Of a stretch of DNA of 64,000 nt, positions 28,462 to 37,501 are shown one piece after another. A model generated the notes under the pieces. It saw nothing but the letters and a program-made list of their open reading frames with translations. It ran no database searches and had not been told where the DNA came from. Position numbers and translations under genes: made by a program. The DNA is from Scytonema sp. UIC 10036 (GTDB lineage Bacteria; Cyanobacteriota; Cyanobacteriia; Cyanobacteriales; Nostocaceae): positions 3,632 through 67,631 of the forward strand of contig NZ_WJFC01000056.1 in the NCBI RefSeq assembly GCF_009725235.1, in the 5' to 3' direction. Position 1 is the first letter of the stretch. Each line of letters opens with the position of its first letter.

Positions 28462-28704
28462 ATGTCTGAATACAAAGCTGATTCTTACAAAGCTTGCGAA
28501 TTTACTGTACCTATCAAGTTGAATATTCCCATCTACATCGAACCAAAAGTGGCAATCAAAACACCTAATGCTGTGCGTGAGAAAGTTGCTGTTTATCTCG
28601 AACCAGATATTAACCTCAACCCAGAAGTCAAAGCACTGCCTTCCGTGTGTCATCCCCAAAATGGCTATGACAAATACCAGTTGCCTGCTGAACAAACTGC
28701 ATAG
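28462..28704 (+). CDS. Small tandem paralogue, copy 2 of 4, unknown function
   Basis: 80 residues; almost identical to copy 1 after residue 12, with IPIYIEP in place of IPIHIEP. It keeps the Shine-Dalgarno AAAGGAGTCAAATCA that all later copies share. The 60-base spacer after it is also the same as after copy 1, so the duplicated unit is gene plus spacer (about 303 bp). The one cysteine near residue 12 (KACEF) and one in SVCHP are conserved in the array. Function unknown. Confidence 0.7.
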   Translation: MSEYKADSYKACEFTVPIKLNIPIYIEPKVAIKTPNAVREKVAVYLEPDINLNPEVKALPSVCHPQNGYDKYQLPAEQTA

Positions 28705-28764
28705 GCAACATAACTCTTATCTTTCATTCACACCATTCTCTAACTAATTAAAGGAGTCAAATCA

Positions 28765-29016
28765 ATGTCTGAATACAAAGCTGATTCTTACAAAGCTTGC
28801 GAATTTACTGTACCTATCAAGTTGAATATTCCCATCTACATCGAACCAACAGTAGCCATCAAAACACCTAATGCTGTGCGTGAGAAACTTGCTGTTTATC
28901 TCGAACCAGATATTAACCTCAACCCAGAAGTCAAAGCACTGCCTTCCGTGTGTCATCCCCAGCATGGCTATGACAAATACCAGTTGCCTGCTGAACAAAC
29001 TGCACAAGCAACATAA
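28765..29016 (+). CDS. Small tandem paralogue, copy 3 of 4, unknown function
   Basis: 83 residues; differs from copy 2 by few changes (EPTVAIKTP for EPKVAIKTP, EKLAVYLEP, CHPQHGY) and a slightly longer end (EQTAQAT) caused by a changed stop codon. Spacing to the next copy is 303 bases start to start. The very high identity at DNA level, including silent sites and spacers, shows recent duplication or gene conversion. Function unknown. Confidence 0.7.
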   Translation: MSEYKADSYKACEFTVPIKLNIPIYIEPTVAIKTPNAVREKLAVYLEPDINLNPEVKALPSVCHPQHGYDKYQLPAEQTAQAT

Positions 29017-29067
29017 CTCTTATCTTTCATTCACACCATTCTCTAACTAATCAAAGGAGTCAAACTA

Positions 29068-29283
29068 ATGTCTGAATACAAAGCTGATTCTTACAAAGCT
29101 TGCGAATTTACTGTACCTATCAAGTTGAATATTCCCATCTACATCGAACCAACAGTAGCCATCAAAACACCTAATGCTGTACGTGAGAAAGTTGCTGTTT
29201 ATCTCGAACCAGATATCAAACTTAATCCAGAAGTCAAGGCATTACCTCCCATTTGTTATCAAAGTGACTACGACAAACACTAA
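29068..29283 (+). CDS. Small tandem paralogue, copy 4 of 4, unknown function
   Basis: 71 residues. It shares the first 50 residues with copy 3 but has a different end: EPDIKLNPEVKALPPICYQSDYDKH, without the QLPAEQTA tail. As the last copy, its unduplicated 3' end is probably the ancestral form or the boundary of the duplication. The cysteine pattern is kept. It lies 364 bases before a longer protein with a related motif. Confidence 0.7.
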   Translation: MSEYKADSYKACEFTVPIKLNIPIYIEPTVAIKTPNAVREKVAVYLEPDIKLNPEVKALPPICYQSDYDKH

Positions 29284-29647
29284 TTTTCTGGATTAAGGCT
29301 GTACATTGTTGGCTATGGTGCATCTATAGCAATTCTATTTGATTTGTGAAATTTGTGTAAGGGAAGCATCCAAAAAGCGTAGGTTTCCCCGCGACTAGAG
29401 GAGTGGCGTTGGGGATTGCCCATCACATAAAGTTTTTGTGTGACATAGCCCTACCTACAGTAGTTAAAATTTTTCATAAATGATTTAGGATTGCTATATA
29501 CCAATTAATAACCTTTTTCAATCTGTCATCTGATTTTAGAAAAAGGATATAAACTGTGCGATCGCAATCGAAAGGAGGTAGGCTCTTCAACTACCTTCTT
29601 TCTTATCCAAATTTTAAAAATCATAACTTTCTAGTTGAGGAACACCG
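29284..29647. other. Intergenic region with dispersed repeats and a leader hairpin
   Basis: Holds the GATTTAGGATTGCTATATA dispersed repeat (about 29,480-29,500), a CATAGCCCTACCTACAG repeat piece, and a hairpin at 29571-29601 in which AAAGGAGGTAG pairs with CTACCTTCTTT. The hairpin hides a perfect Shine-Dalgarno-like AGGAGG about 65 bases before the next start. A HIP1-like GCGATCGC lies just before it. No gene. Confidence 0.55.
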
Positions 29648-30172
29648 ATGTCTACATCACCTGCTGCAATCAGCCCTTTAAATAAAAGCAAAATTAATAT
29701 CTCTATGATGTTAAATTTGCCTATTGATATTGAGTTAGAAGTTGTGGGAATTTCTCCGAATCAAGACCAGCAAATAGAAGACAAAGAAAATGTCAGTTTG
29801 GACAAAAAATCTGAGTGCCAGGTGAGAGTGAGTGGGATGAATTTATCAAAAATAGAAGACTCTCAAGCATTACTCAATCAAATTGTAAGTCAGCTTCAAC
29901 AAGAAAACAAAATTTTTTCTACAAGATCCCAAGCCAACTTTGAGGAAAATAACATAATAGAGGAAAAAGAAAGTTTGCCACAGGAGCATGAGCTTACAAA
30001 TACCTCGTCATATTTTAAAGACTTTGCCATTATCCCAACTCAGGCACCACTACCTCAGAAAAAGTTTAAGTTACGTTTCAGCGAAACACTGAATGATAGT
30101 CTGACCTTTGCTCTTAACTCTGTAGGAGCAATTCTATTTCTGGGAAAACTTGCTAACTATAGCTGGGAGTAG
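29648..30172 (+). CDS. Uncharacterised 174-residue protein related to the tandem paralogues
   Basis: Unknown family. The N-terminal part has KINISMMLNLPIDIELEVVGISPNQ, which recalls the IKLNIPIYIEPTVAIKTPN segment of the four small genes upstream. The middle (about residues 40-110) is charged and glutamine rich, probably disordered. The C-terminal forty residues (FKLRFSETLNDSLTFALNSVGAILFLGKLANYS) contain a hydrophobic stretch that could sit in or on a membrane. It starts 66 bases before a DUF1232 membrane protein, ending just ahead of it, so the two may be one transcript. Confidence 0.6.
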   Translation: MSTSPAAISPLNKSKINISMMLNLPIDIELEVVGISPNQDQQIEDKENVSLDKKSECQVRVSGMNLSKIEDSQALLNQIVSQLQQENKIFSTRSQANFEENNIIEEKESLPQEHELTNTSSYFKDFAIIPTQAPLPQKKFKLRFSETLNDSLTFALNSVGAILFLGKLANYSWE

Positions 30173-30238
30173 AGCAAAAATTTTCTGTATTGTGTTAACA
30201 TAGCGAGTGGTAATTTTTCTATTGCATTTTCCTTAAGT

Positions 30239-30898
30239 ATGACAGGTAATATTCCTCCCCAAGAAATACAAAAACAAACGGCAAGCAATTTCTACATAAT
30301 AGAAAGCCAACCTGAATTTCCTGCAAACTTATTGAAATTTAAAGAATATAATGTCATAAAAGCGATCGCTATTTTTATCCTGTTGTTTACTTTCCTGTAC
30401 ACTCTTCTTGGTTTCATTGGATTTGTACAAAGGCACTATGATTTAGGACCAATTCAATTACGCGAATGGTACTCTCCCATACGAGCCTTTTTTGGTGCTT
30501 TCTCCTCAATTTTTAGTAACCTACTTAACATCATTTCTTTAATATTTATACTGGTTCCTTTAATTTTAGCTTGGTTACTTGCTTGGGTTGTTTTCGATCC
30601 CAGGGAGGTCAGTAATGTTGTTTTAGGAATGACCAATATCATTTTTGGAGTGATGGGAATTATAAATCCAGTAGATCTAATTCCTGATTTTGTCCCAGTT
30701 ATTGGTACGGCAGATGATGTGTTTAGTGGTGGTTTAATGGCTTTAGGAGCGCTACTCCTGACTTTAGGTGCAAAACGTAAAGGGGATATAAATACTATTA
30801 TAAAACTGATGAAAGAAGGCAAAATCGACGAAACAGAAGGATTGAATAAACTGCTGGAAGACAAGGGTATTTTAGTGAAAAAGTTTACAGACAAGTAA
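30239..30898 (+). CDS. DUF1232 (YkvA-like) membrane protein
   Basis: 219 residues. Membrane segments at about 42-62 (AIAIFILLFTFLYTLLGFIGF) and 95-120 (LLNIISLIFILVPLILAWLLAWVVF). The DUF1232 motif is clear at about residues 137-165: GVMGIINPVDLIPDFVPVIGTADDVFSG, followed by a third hydrophobic stretch LMALGALLLTLG. The C-terminal tail (IIKLMKEGKIDETEGLNKLLEDKG) is like the short SHOCT-type helical motif. DUF1232 proteins are of unknown function. Same strand and close spacing link it with the 174-residue protein. Confidence 0.7.
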   Translation: MTGNIPPQEIQKQTASNFYIIESQPEFPANLLKFKEYNVIKAIAIFILLFTFLYTLLGFIGFVQRHYDLGPIQLREWYSPIRAFFGAFSSIFSNLLNIISLIFILVPLILAWLLAWVVFDPREVSNVVLGMTNIIFGVMGIINPVDLIPDFVPVIGTADDVFSGGLMALGALLLTLGAKRKGDINTIIKLMKEGKIDETEGLNKLLEDKGILVKKFTDK

Positions 30899-30920
30899 GT
30901 TAAATCTTATCATTTTATTG

Positions 30921-32051
30921 TTAATTACCTATTGGTTCATTAGATAACTCTTGATGTGTCACTTGTCGCCTCACACTATGCTGAACTTGACGTGATACCT
31001 GTTGTACAGTATCTGAAATTCTCTTCAAAAATCCATCTTCTATTTGTGCGTTATTGAAATCAGTTTTATAAATAGAACCATCAGGCATAATGGCTCCTTC
31101 TAGTTTTGCATTGTCTAATTTTGCACTTTCTAGAATAGATCCAGTCAGATTAGCTCCTATCAAGTTTGCTTGTCTCAAATCTGCATAGCTTAAGTCAGTC
31201 TTTACAAGACTAGCATAGCTCAAAGTAGCGTTTCTCAAATCTGCTTGTTGTAATTGACTATTACTCAAATTAGCTCTATCTAGATCGGAGCGATTCAACT
31301 GAGTGAATTTTAAATTTGCATTAGTCAAATTAGCATTTACCAGAGTAGATTTCCGCAAATCTACACCTGCTAGATTAGCTTCTGTTAAATTAGCTCCTTT
31401 AAGATTAGCATTTCGTAAATCTGTTTTTTCTTTCTCATTTTCACTATTAAGATTAGCATGACTCAAATCAGCTTTTACCAAATTGGTATATTGCATATTA
31501 GCTCCTCTTAAGTATGCTCCTTTAAAACTCGCTCCATTCAAATTTGCATTTTTTAGATTAGCTCGATAGAGGTCAGCATTACCTAAATTAGCACGAGATA
31601 AATCGGCATTATTTAAGTTAGCCCGATCGAGGTCAGCTTCTTGAAGATTGGCATCAGATAAAGTAGCATTAATAAGATTTCCTTCATTGAGGTTAGCCCT
31701 ACTTAAATTTGCTCTGTTTAATTGAGCTTCTTTAAGATTGATACGAACAGCAGTAATTTGTGAAAGATTTGCATCAATCAGGTTAGCGTTACTTAAATTA
31801 ACTTCATTAAGGGAAAGACCACTAAAATCCGTCATGATCCCATTGGCTTTTTGAAGATTCGCCTTATTTAAGTCAATTTTTTTGTAACTTAACTTTTTTA
31901 AGTTAGAAAGATCGCATTGAACGCATTGCTTGGTATCGACAAGCTTAGTCAAATCTTCTTCTTTATAGGCAAAAACAGGAGATTGCCATCCAAAACAACT
32001 TATAAAAATGAAAACTAGCAAAATAAGAATTTTGAGGATAAGGAAGTTCAT
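30921..32051 (-). CDS. Secreted pentapeptide-repeat protein
   Basis: 376 residues from the ATG at 32051, which starts a clear signal peptide (MNFLILKILILLVFIFISCF, cut after a VFA site); a longer frame to 32171 is unlikely. Residues about 45-330 are A(D/N)Lxx repeats, roughly fifty pentapeptides (NLSNANLIDANLSQI, ADLDRANLNNADLSRANLG), which fold as a right-handed quadrilateral beta helix. A small CVQCDL motif precedes the repeats. The tail has VQQVSRQVQHSVRRQ. Probably periplasmic or thylakoid-lumen; many cyanobacterial homologues have no known role. It is convergent with the DUF1232 gene. Confidence 0.85.
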   Translation of the reverse strand: MNFLILKILILLVFIFISCFGWQSPVFAYKEEDLTKLVDTKQCVQCDLSNLKKLSYKKIDLNKANLQKANGIMTDFSGLSLNEVNLSNANLIDANLSQITAVRINLKEAQLNRANLSRANLNEGNLINATLSDANLQEADLDRANLNNADLSRANLGNADLYRANLKNANLNGASFKGAYLRGANMQYTNLVKADLSHANLNSENEKEKTDLRNANLKGANLTEANLAGVDLRKSTLVNANLTNANLKFTQLNRSDLDRANLSNSQLQQADLRNATLSYASLVKTDLSYADLRQANLIGANLTGSILESAKLDNAKLEGAIMPDGSIYKTDFNNAQIEDGFLKRISDTVQQVSRQVQHSVRRQVTHQELSNEPIGN

Positions 32052-32171
32052 ACCTTTATACTGGTTTGTATTCTTCTTGACTAAAAATAGCGAATCAATT
32101 CCAGGATAAACCACTAATTTGTGAATTGTCATCACAAATTGACTCGTTGTCAGTTCTATACCGCTTCTCAC

Positions 32172-32617
32172 CCGTCGTCACTTCAGTCCGCACAAGAAGG
32201 ACTTTGTTTGTATAGTCGCGATTTCAATCGCTACAACAGAAACCAAGAACATTTTTGGCGTTATAGCGTCTTCGACTACTGATATAGTACCTAACATTGG
32301 CAATACTGTCTCAACGACTGGTTCGATTTTTCCTCGCTCGTTTCCAACCTCTGGCTGGGAATGCAGACGGGTGGACTGCTGCCTCGCTTAGCAGATCGAC
32401 ACAGGAGGCGGAGCCTCCATGAAGGCATTCCCAGGCGGAGCCTGGGAACGAGGTGAGGGGTTAGGCTCACCATTCGCCAACAGTATCTGTAAAAGTTGCT
32501 GGGGATTTTTTTGCACTCCCAAGCAGGTTTTGTTTGTCTAGTTGTGTACAAATTGCCAAGCTGCTTAAAAAAATGCTTTCAAAGCTGCTAATGGAGTTGA
32601 ACGGAATTTTACTGAAC
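32172..32617. repeat. Intergenic palindromic repeats before the FAD oxidoreductase
   Basis: A dispersed palindrome family at about 32335-32455: GGAGGCGGAGCCTCC, CATTCCCAGGCGGAGCCTGGGAACGAGG. It is followed by a region with no gene apart from possible upstream starts of the next protein. Related to copies at 13,130, 16,150 and 51,390. Confidence 0.7.
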
Positions 32618-34645
32618 ATGAAGCGCCAACACGCATCGCTTATTTCTCTGACTCTCATCTCATCTTTTATCGCACCATACTCGGCTATTGGCGCACCCCC
32701 AAGAAATCCGGATAAAACGGTCAATTGTGACATCCTAGTTGTGGGTGGTGGGCTTTCTGGTGCTGCTACCGCCTATGAAGGGTTACTTGCAGGTAGAACA
32801 GTTTGCATCACCGAACTTACCGATTGGCTGGGGGGACAAATTTCTTCTCAAGGAACTTCTGCTTTGGACGAACGCCCAACCCAGCGAGCAAAACAATTTT
32901 ACTCCCGTGGTTACTTGGAATTACGCCAGCGTATTGAGCGTCAGTATAAAGGAGATCTCAATCCGGGTGATTGCTGGGTAAGCGATTCCTGCTATTTACC
33001 TCGCGATGGTCATGAAATCTTGAGCGCTATGCTTAAGGATGCTGAAAGGAAGGGGCGAGGGAAACTGGAGTGGTTCCCCAACACGGTTGTTAAAGATTTG
33101 GAATATAGCAGTGATGGTAAACTGATTAACGCTGCGATCGCTATCCAACATCAGCCAGCCAAAGGAGCGCCACCCCTAAACACATTCCCGCTCTCTCAAA
33201 CTATTGAAGACGCCTACACCTACGAAAACTCCTCTCGGTTTGCGAAAAACATCATTCGCCTTGTCCCCAAACCAACCAAAGCCAAAGGAAATACAAATGC
33301 ACCAAACTGGTATGTCGTAGACGCTTCGGAAACGGGGGAAATTATTGCCCTCGCTGATGTTCCTTACCGATTGGGTATTGATGCTCGTTCTTACTTAGAA
33401 CCTTCTTCTTCCAGTGCCACCAATGACCCCTACTGTACCCAAGGCTTCACCTACACCTTTGCAATGGAGGCTACCGAGCAACCGCAAAATCAGACAATGC
33501 CCCCATTCTATCCACAGTATGCACCATACTACAGTTATGAACTCAAAAGACTGGCAAGTTTTCCATTAGTATTTACATACCGTCGAATTTGGAGTCCAAG
33601 AGACGGGGAACCGATGGAATTTGGAGGAGTCAAATTTTCTGCACCCGCCCCAGAAGACATTTCCATGCAAAACTGGACTTGGGGTAACGATTATCGTCCG
33701 GGAACTTCTGCAGACAACCTGATTTACACCCGCCCGCAGTTACAAGCCTCCGGACAGTTAAAACCGGGCAGTTGGATGGGTGGACTGCGAACAGACGCTT
33801 TACGTAAAGGTGAAGAAATTTCCCAAGGATATTACTATTGGCTAGTTGCTGGAAAAACGGATTCCCAATTAGGTGATGGAGTCAAGCAGCTGCATCCCAA
33901 TAACCGCTATCTCTCTGGATTAGATTCCCCAATGGGAACAGCACACGGCTTATCAAAACATCCTTATATGAGAGAAGGAAGGCGCATCATTGGACGCCCT
34001 AGTTGGGGACAACCCCAAGGCTTTATGATTTGGGAAATAGATATTTCCCGCCGCAACTACGACGATGAGTTCTACCGCAAGACACTACCAGCAGACGAAT
34101 ATCGCCGCTTAAAAGCCGCACTTGCAGGATTGGAAGCAACAGCCGTCCTTTCCGGACAGCAAAAACCCGATAGCGTAGCCCGACGGACTCGTTCTACCAT
34201 TTTCCCAGATGCTGTAGGTATCGGTCATTACGCCATCGACTTCCATCCCTGTATGACAAAAAGCCCTCCAGAAGCACCAGGTAACACGGAACGAGAGGGG
34301 GAAAGACGCGGTGCGGGACAAGCTTATCCCTTCCAAATTGCTTTAAGAGCAATGATTCCTCAAAAAATTGACAATTTGATAGTTGGTGGTAAAAGCATTG
34401 CCACCAGTCATATTGCTGCCGCCGCCTACAGGGTACACTCCTTTGAATGGTCTGCTGGTGCTGCAGCCGGAACAACAGCCGCTTTTGCCCTAAAAAATGG
34501 TGTTGCACCATACCAACTGGTTGACGAATTACCCAAACCAGAACCGCAACTCCAAATCTTAAAACAGTTGTTGGAGAAAAACGGTAATCCCACTGCTTTC
34601 CCCGATACCTCAATTTTCAACCAAAATTGGGAAGACTGGAAATAG
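32618..34645 (+). CDS. Exported FAD-dependent oxidoreductase
   Basis: 675 residues from the ATG at 32618 (MKRQHASLIS), which gives a signal peptide ending near APYSAIGA; a TTG start at 32534 would hide it. FAD-binding motif DILVVGGGLSGAATAYEGLLAG at about residues 38-60, then GGQISSQGTSALDE, RDGHEILSAMLKDAE, and a C-terminal NLIVGGKSIATSHIAAAAYRVHSFEWSAGAAAG that closes the Rossmann fold. It belongs to the FAD-dependent oxidoreductases of PF12831 type, of unknown substrate. It stands alone between repeats. Confidence 0.8.
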   Translation: MKRQHASLISLTLISSFIAPYSAIGAPPRNPDKTVNCDILVVGGGLSGAATAYEGLLAGRTVCITELTDWLGGQISSQGTSALDERPTQRAKQFYSRGYLELRQRIERQYKGDLNPGDCWVSDSCYLPRDGHEILSAMLKDAERKGRGKLEWFPNTVVKDLEYSSDGKLINAAIAIQHQPAKGAPPLNTFPLSQTIEDAYTYENSSRFAKNIIRLVPKPTKAKGNTNAPNWYVVDASETGEIIALADVPYRLGIDARSYLEPSSSSATNDPYCTQGFTYTFAMEATEQPQNQTMPPFYPQYAPYYSYELKRLASFPLVFTYRRIWSPRDGEPMEFGGVKFSAPAPEDISMQNWTWGNDYRPGTSADNLIYTRPQLQASGQLKPGSWMGGLRTDALRKGEEISQGYYYWLVAGKTDSQLGDGVKQLHPNNRYLSGLDSPMGTAHGLSKHPYMREGRRIIGRPSWGQPQGFMIWEIDISRRNYDDEFYRKTLPADEYRRLKAALAGLEATAVLSGQQKPDSVARRTRSTIFPDAVGIGHYAIDFHPCMTKSPPEAPGNTEREGERRGAGQAYPFQIALRAMIPQKIDNLIVGGKSIATSHIAAAAYRVHSFEWSAGAAAGTTAAFALKNGVAPYQLVDELPKPEPQLQILKQLLEKNGNPTAFPDTSIFNQNWEDWK

Positions 34646-34765
34646 AATTATGAAGTATGAATTATGAAGTATGAATTATGAAGGATGAATTATGAAGGAT
34701 GAATTATGAAGGATGAATGCTCAAACTTTCAATTCATAATTCATAATTTATAATTCATAATTTTT
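34644..34765. repeat. Tandem 14-bp repeats with inverted partner
   Basis: About five direct copies of GAATTATGAAG(T/G)AT are followed by AATTCATAATTCATAATTTATAATTCATAATT, the reverse complement, so a long hairpin can form. It lies between two converging genes and may end transcription from both sides. Confidence 0.75.
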
Positions 34766-35507
34766 CTGATAATTTTTGCGCTAAGACAATTAAATCAGAA
34801 GGCATCATTACCAGAGTTGTTGTGTTATTTTCGGCTCCTATTTCTGTAAGCATTTGCAACCGTCGCAATTCTAAAGCTGCTGGATTTTTCGCAATCAGTT
34901 GAGAAGCTTCTGCTAATTTAATCGAAGCTTCCTGTTCTGCTGATGCTTTAATTAAACGGGCGCGTTTTTCTCGAATGGCTTCTGCTTCTTTTGCCATTGC
35001 TCTTTGCATTGCGGAGGGAATTTCTACATCTTTGGTTTCTACTCTTTCAATGACAATTCCCCAAGGTTCTGTGATTTCATCTACAATTTCTTGTACTTTA
35101 GTATTAATTTTATCCCTATTTTGCAACACATCATCTAAAATGTTTTGCCCTACAACATTACGTAAAGTCGTTAGGGCAGTTTGATAAACAGCCATTTGAT
35201 AGTTCTCAACTTGATTGATGGCTTTAGCGGGATTGAGAATTCGGTAGTAGAGAACAGCATTAACTTTAATTGTGACACTGTCAGCAGTCACAGTTTCTTG
35301 AGGTTCAATGTCTACTGTTTTGGTGCGGATATCTATTTGAGTCTTTTGATCTATTATGGGAATAATCCAATACAATCCGGGACCTCTAACACCGCTAATT
35401 CTACCCAAGCGGAAGATAACTCCACGCTGATATTCCTTGTCTAACTTACATCCTGATAGTGTTAGAAATATTAAGAAAGTAAAGAAGGCACCTGTTAACG
35501 CTTCCAT
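34755..35507 (-). CDS. Slipin (stomatin/SPFH family protein)
   Basis: 250 residues from the ATG at 35507; the longer frame to 35666 overlaps the next gene. N-terminal membrane segment (MEALTGAFFTFLIFLTLSGCK), then the SPFH domain: EYQRGVIFRLGRISGVRGPGLYWIIPIIDQ, DIEPQETVTADSVTIKVNAVLYYRI, and LRNVVGQNILDDVLQNRDKIN. The later helix EAEAIREKRARLIKASAEQEASIKLAEA forms the coiled coil that builds ring-like oligomers. Slipins scaffold membrane microdomains and often partner with NfeD proteases; no nfeD is seen here. It lies 44 bases downstream of the kinase-like gene. Confidence 0.9.
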   Translation of the reverse strand: MEALTGAFFTFLIFLTLSGCKLDKEYQRGVIFRLGRISGVRGPGLYWIIPIIDQKTQIDIRTKTVDIEPQETVTADSVTIKVNAVLYYRILNPAKAINQVENYQMAVYQTALTTLRNVVGQNILDDVLQNRDKINTKVQEIVDEITEPWGIVIERVETKDVEIPSAMQRAMAKEAEAIREKRARLIKASAEQEASIKLAEASQLIAKNPAALELRRLQMLTEIGAENNTTTLVMMPSDLIVLAQKLSEKL

Positions 35508-35551
35508 ATGTATGGTCAAGTGAATAGTGTTGAATTGAAGAAAAACTGAAA

Positions 35552-36286
35552 CTACTTCCGTCTTCTGCGAATTGGTAATTTGAATGAAGCCAAGCGCCGG
35601 AGAAATCGGTAACTCTTGCGAACAATATCTAGAAGAAAGTAGGGAATTCGTAACCGAAGCGGGCAAAGAATAGGACGGTACAGCCAGTAGTAAGCTTTCT
35701 TCAAGTCATTCCACTTGGAACAGGTTTCTTCATGGAGGAAGTCTGAAATGTCTACGACTAGCCCCCTACCTTCATGCATCATCACATTGCGCCCGTGGAC
35801 ATCATGAGGGTAAAGCCCTCGCTTGCGGGCATAGTCTAGAGCTCGGTCAATATCCCGTATAACCTGTACTGGAATCTGTAAGCCAAGGTGCATACAGTCA
35901 TAGAGGGTGACTCCATACAGCCGTCTTAGGATTAACAAGCCGTTTTTGGCATAATAACATTCGGAAAAAGCAGGATGGGAACCCAAACGTTGGTAAACCT
36001 CTACCTCCTCCTCAAAGCCCGGTCGTCCGGGTGCATAAATTTTTACGACTTGATTTGGGTAGTCAGGGTGATAGACGACAGCAGCGTAATTTCCTGCTCC
36101 CAGGAGTTGCCAAGGTTGGGGGATATACTTGACTTTCACTGGATCGTGAGGATCGACACTCTCAATTTGCAAGTTGGGGAGTAATTCCTGGTGGATACTC
36201 TCAATTAGGCGTTCTATTTGCGCCCTATCTGCACTGGATTTATAAAGGGGATCGGGATACCCTTGTGATAGAGATTCATCAATCAT
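35552..36286 (-). CDS. Protein kinase-like (Kae1/Bud32-like) protein
   Basis: About 244 residues from ATG at 36286; start at 36358 possible. Kinase-like pattern: GAGNYAAVVYHPDYPNQVVKIYAPG (glycine loop and VVK lysine), EVEVYQRLGSHP for the helix C Glu, a catalytic loop YPHDVHGRNVMM (D-V-H-G-R-N) and a DISDF metal motif in place of DFG. The tail is very basic (LPIRRRRK) with aromatic stretches, so it may bind membranes or nucleic acid. The fold is clear, but substrate and activity are not. It precedes the slipin gene in a likely operon. Confidence 0.65.
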   Translation of the reverse strand: MIDESLSQGYPDPLYKSSADRAQIERLIESIHQELLPNLQIESVDPHDPVKVKYIPQPWQLLGAGNYAAVVYHPDYPNQVVKIYAPGRPGFEEEVEVYQRLGSHPAFSECYYAKNGLLILRRLYGVTLYDCMHLGLQIPVQVIRDIDRALDYARKRGLYPHDVHGRNVMMHEGRGLVVDISDFLHEETCSKWNDLKKAYYWLYRPILCPLRLRIPYFLLDIVRKSYRFLRRLASFKLPIRRRRK

Positions 36287-36555
36287 TGGGATTCCTCGGT
36301 AGAGGGATACTTCACAGGAACATTGAATTGTTCGTAACAAGCACTTTAACGTTTCCACAAGGGAAGAAAAATTTTACTATAAATTTTTTAAAGTTGCTCG
36401 AGCTAACTAGCAGTCAGTACAAGATTCTACAATCTTAGGACTCATTAACGTTAGCACTTACAGCTCCTACCATTAAGATTCCCAATTTAATGAATAAACT
36501 TAACAAAGGGATTGGCGATTGGCGAAGAGGAAACTAGTTCCCCAGCCTCTAATCC

Positions 36556-36891
36556 CTAGCCCCCAATCCTTTTGCCTGTATAAACTTGCTCAATCCAAGC
36601 AATCACATCAGCCTCAGAACCCGAGCAAAAATGCTTATCTGTGATGGAGTCATATGCTTTCCAATAGGTGTTCCCGTGACGATCGCGTTTTTCCCAAACT
36701 TTTAATTCGTTTGCACTCGCAAGTTCTTGAATCAATCTTTGCCAAGTTCTCTGCAACCATGACAACAATAGCGAGTGGGGATTTTCCGATGAATGACTGT
36801 CTTGTAAGTTTTTTGTAAAACTTGTGTTTGGGGTATCTGATTTCAAACTGAGACCTTTCATGACTGTGTTCTCCAAAGCTGCAACGGGCAT
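36556..36891 (-). CDS. Small conserved cyanobacterial protein
   Basis: 111 residues. The C-terminal half VWEKRDRHGNTYWKAYDSITDKHFCSGSEADVIAWIEQVY is a pattern that I recognise from many short cyanobacterial proteins of unknown role. The N-terminal half is polar and low in motifs apart from SLLLSWLQRTWQRLIQEL. No signal peptide. It stands alone, with 197 bases to the kinase-like gene. Confidence 0.6.
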   Translation of the reverse strand: MPVAALENTVMKGLSLKSDTPNTSFTKNLQDSHSSENPHSLLLSWLQRTWQRLIQELASANELKVWEKRDRHGNTYWKAYDSITDKHFCSGSEADVIAWIEQVYTGKRIGG

Positions 36892-37501
36892 AAAATTCTC
36901 ACAATACCATTGAAGCAGCGTAAGTCTTAAATACTAAAGCGCTTCGGCTTAAGAAGTTAGAAATCAATACTTGTCGGTTAAGCCTAAAAATACGAAAACA
37001 CGTAGGTTGGGGAGCCAGCCCTGAACCGTGTGCGTGGCGCGAATGCGCCATAGGAGGGTTTTCCTCCGCACCTTTACTGGCGTTTGAGGAACGAAACCCA
37101 ACATTTATTAGGATTTGTTTGGTCTCGCTGTCGCTCGACCCCTACTACAATTTCCGAGAGCCCTTGCAGTATTGAGTCAGAAATTAATTACTTTTCCGCA
37201 AAACCTCAGTATAAGCACTAAAAAAATAAAAGTCATAATTAAAACTTTTTTATAAGTCAGTATAAATCGGTAAATAAAAAAAAGATATAGGATATCGTTA
37301 TGGCAAGGATTATGTCTTCTTTATATTTTTGCTTATCCAGAAACTTTATATAAAAATGTGATAAAAACTTTACACGTATCTGAAAAGCTTGTGACAAAAT
37401 ATGTAAGATAAGTTACATGATGATGCAGTTGACAAAAATAGTTTTTTGACTGCTGTTTCACTACCCAAAGTTATTTCCTTTAAAAACAAACAATTTGAGC
37501 G
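36892..37501. other. Intergenic region before the PEP-CTERM gene
   Basis: A broken dispersed palindrome runs from 37,003 to 37,105 (CGTAGGTTGGGGAGCC ... GAGGAACGAAACCCAACA) enclosing GTGGCGCGAATGCGCC. The last 300 bases are very AT rich and should hold the promoter of the next gene. No open frame. Confidence 0.5.

Noticed and set aside
28459..29007. Minus-strand open frames opposite the four small tandem genes
   Set aside because: They repeat only because the genes repeat; the plus-strand frames have Shine-Dalgarno sites and sensible composition.
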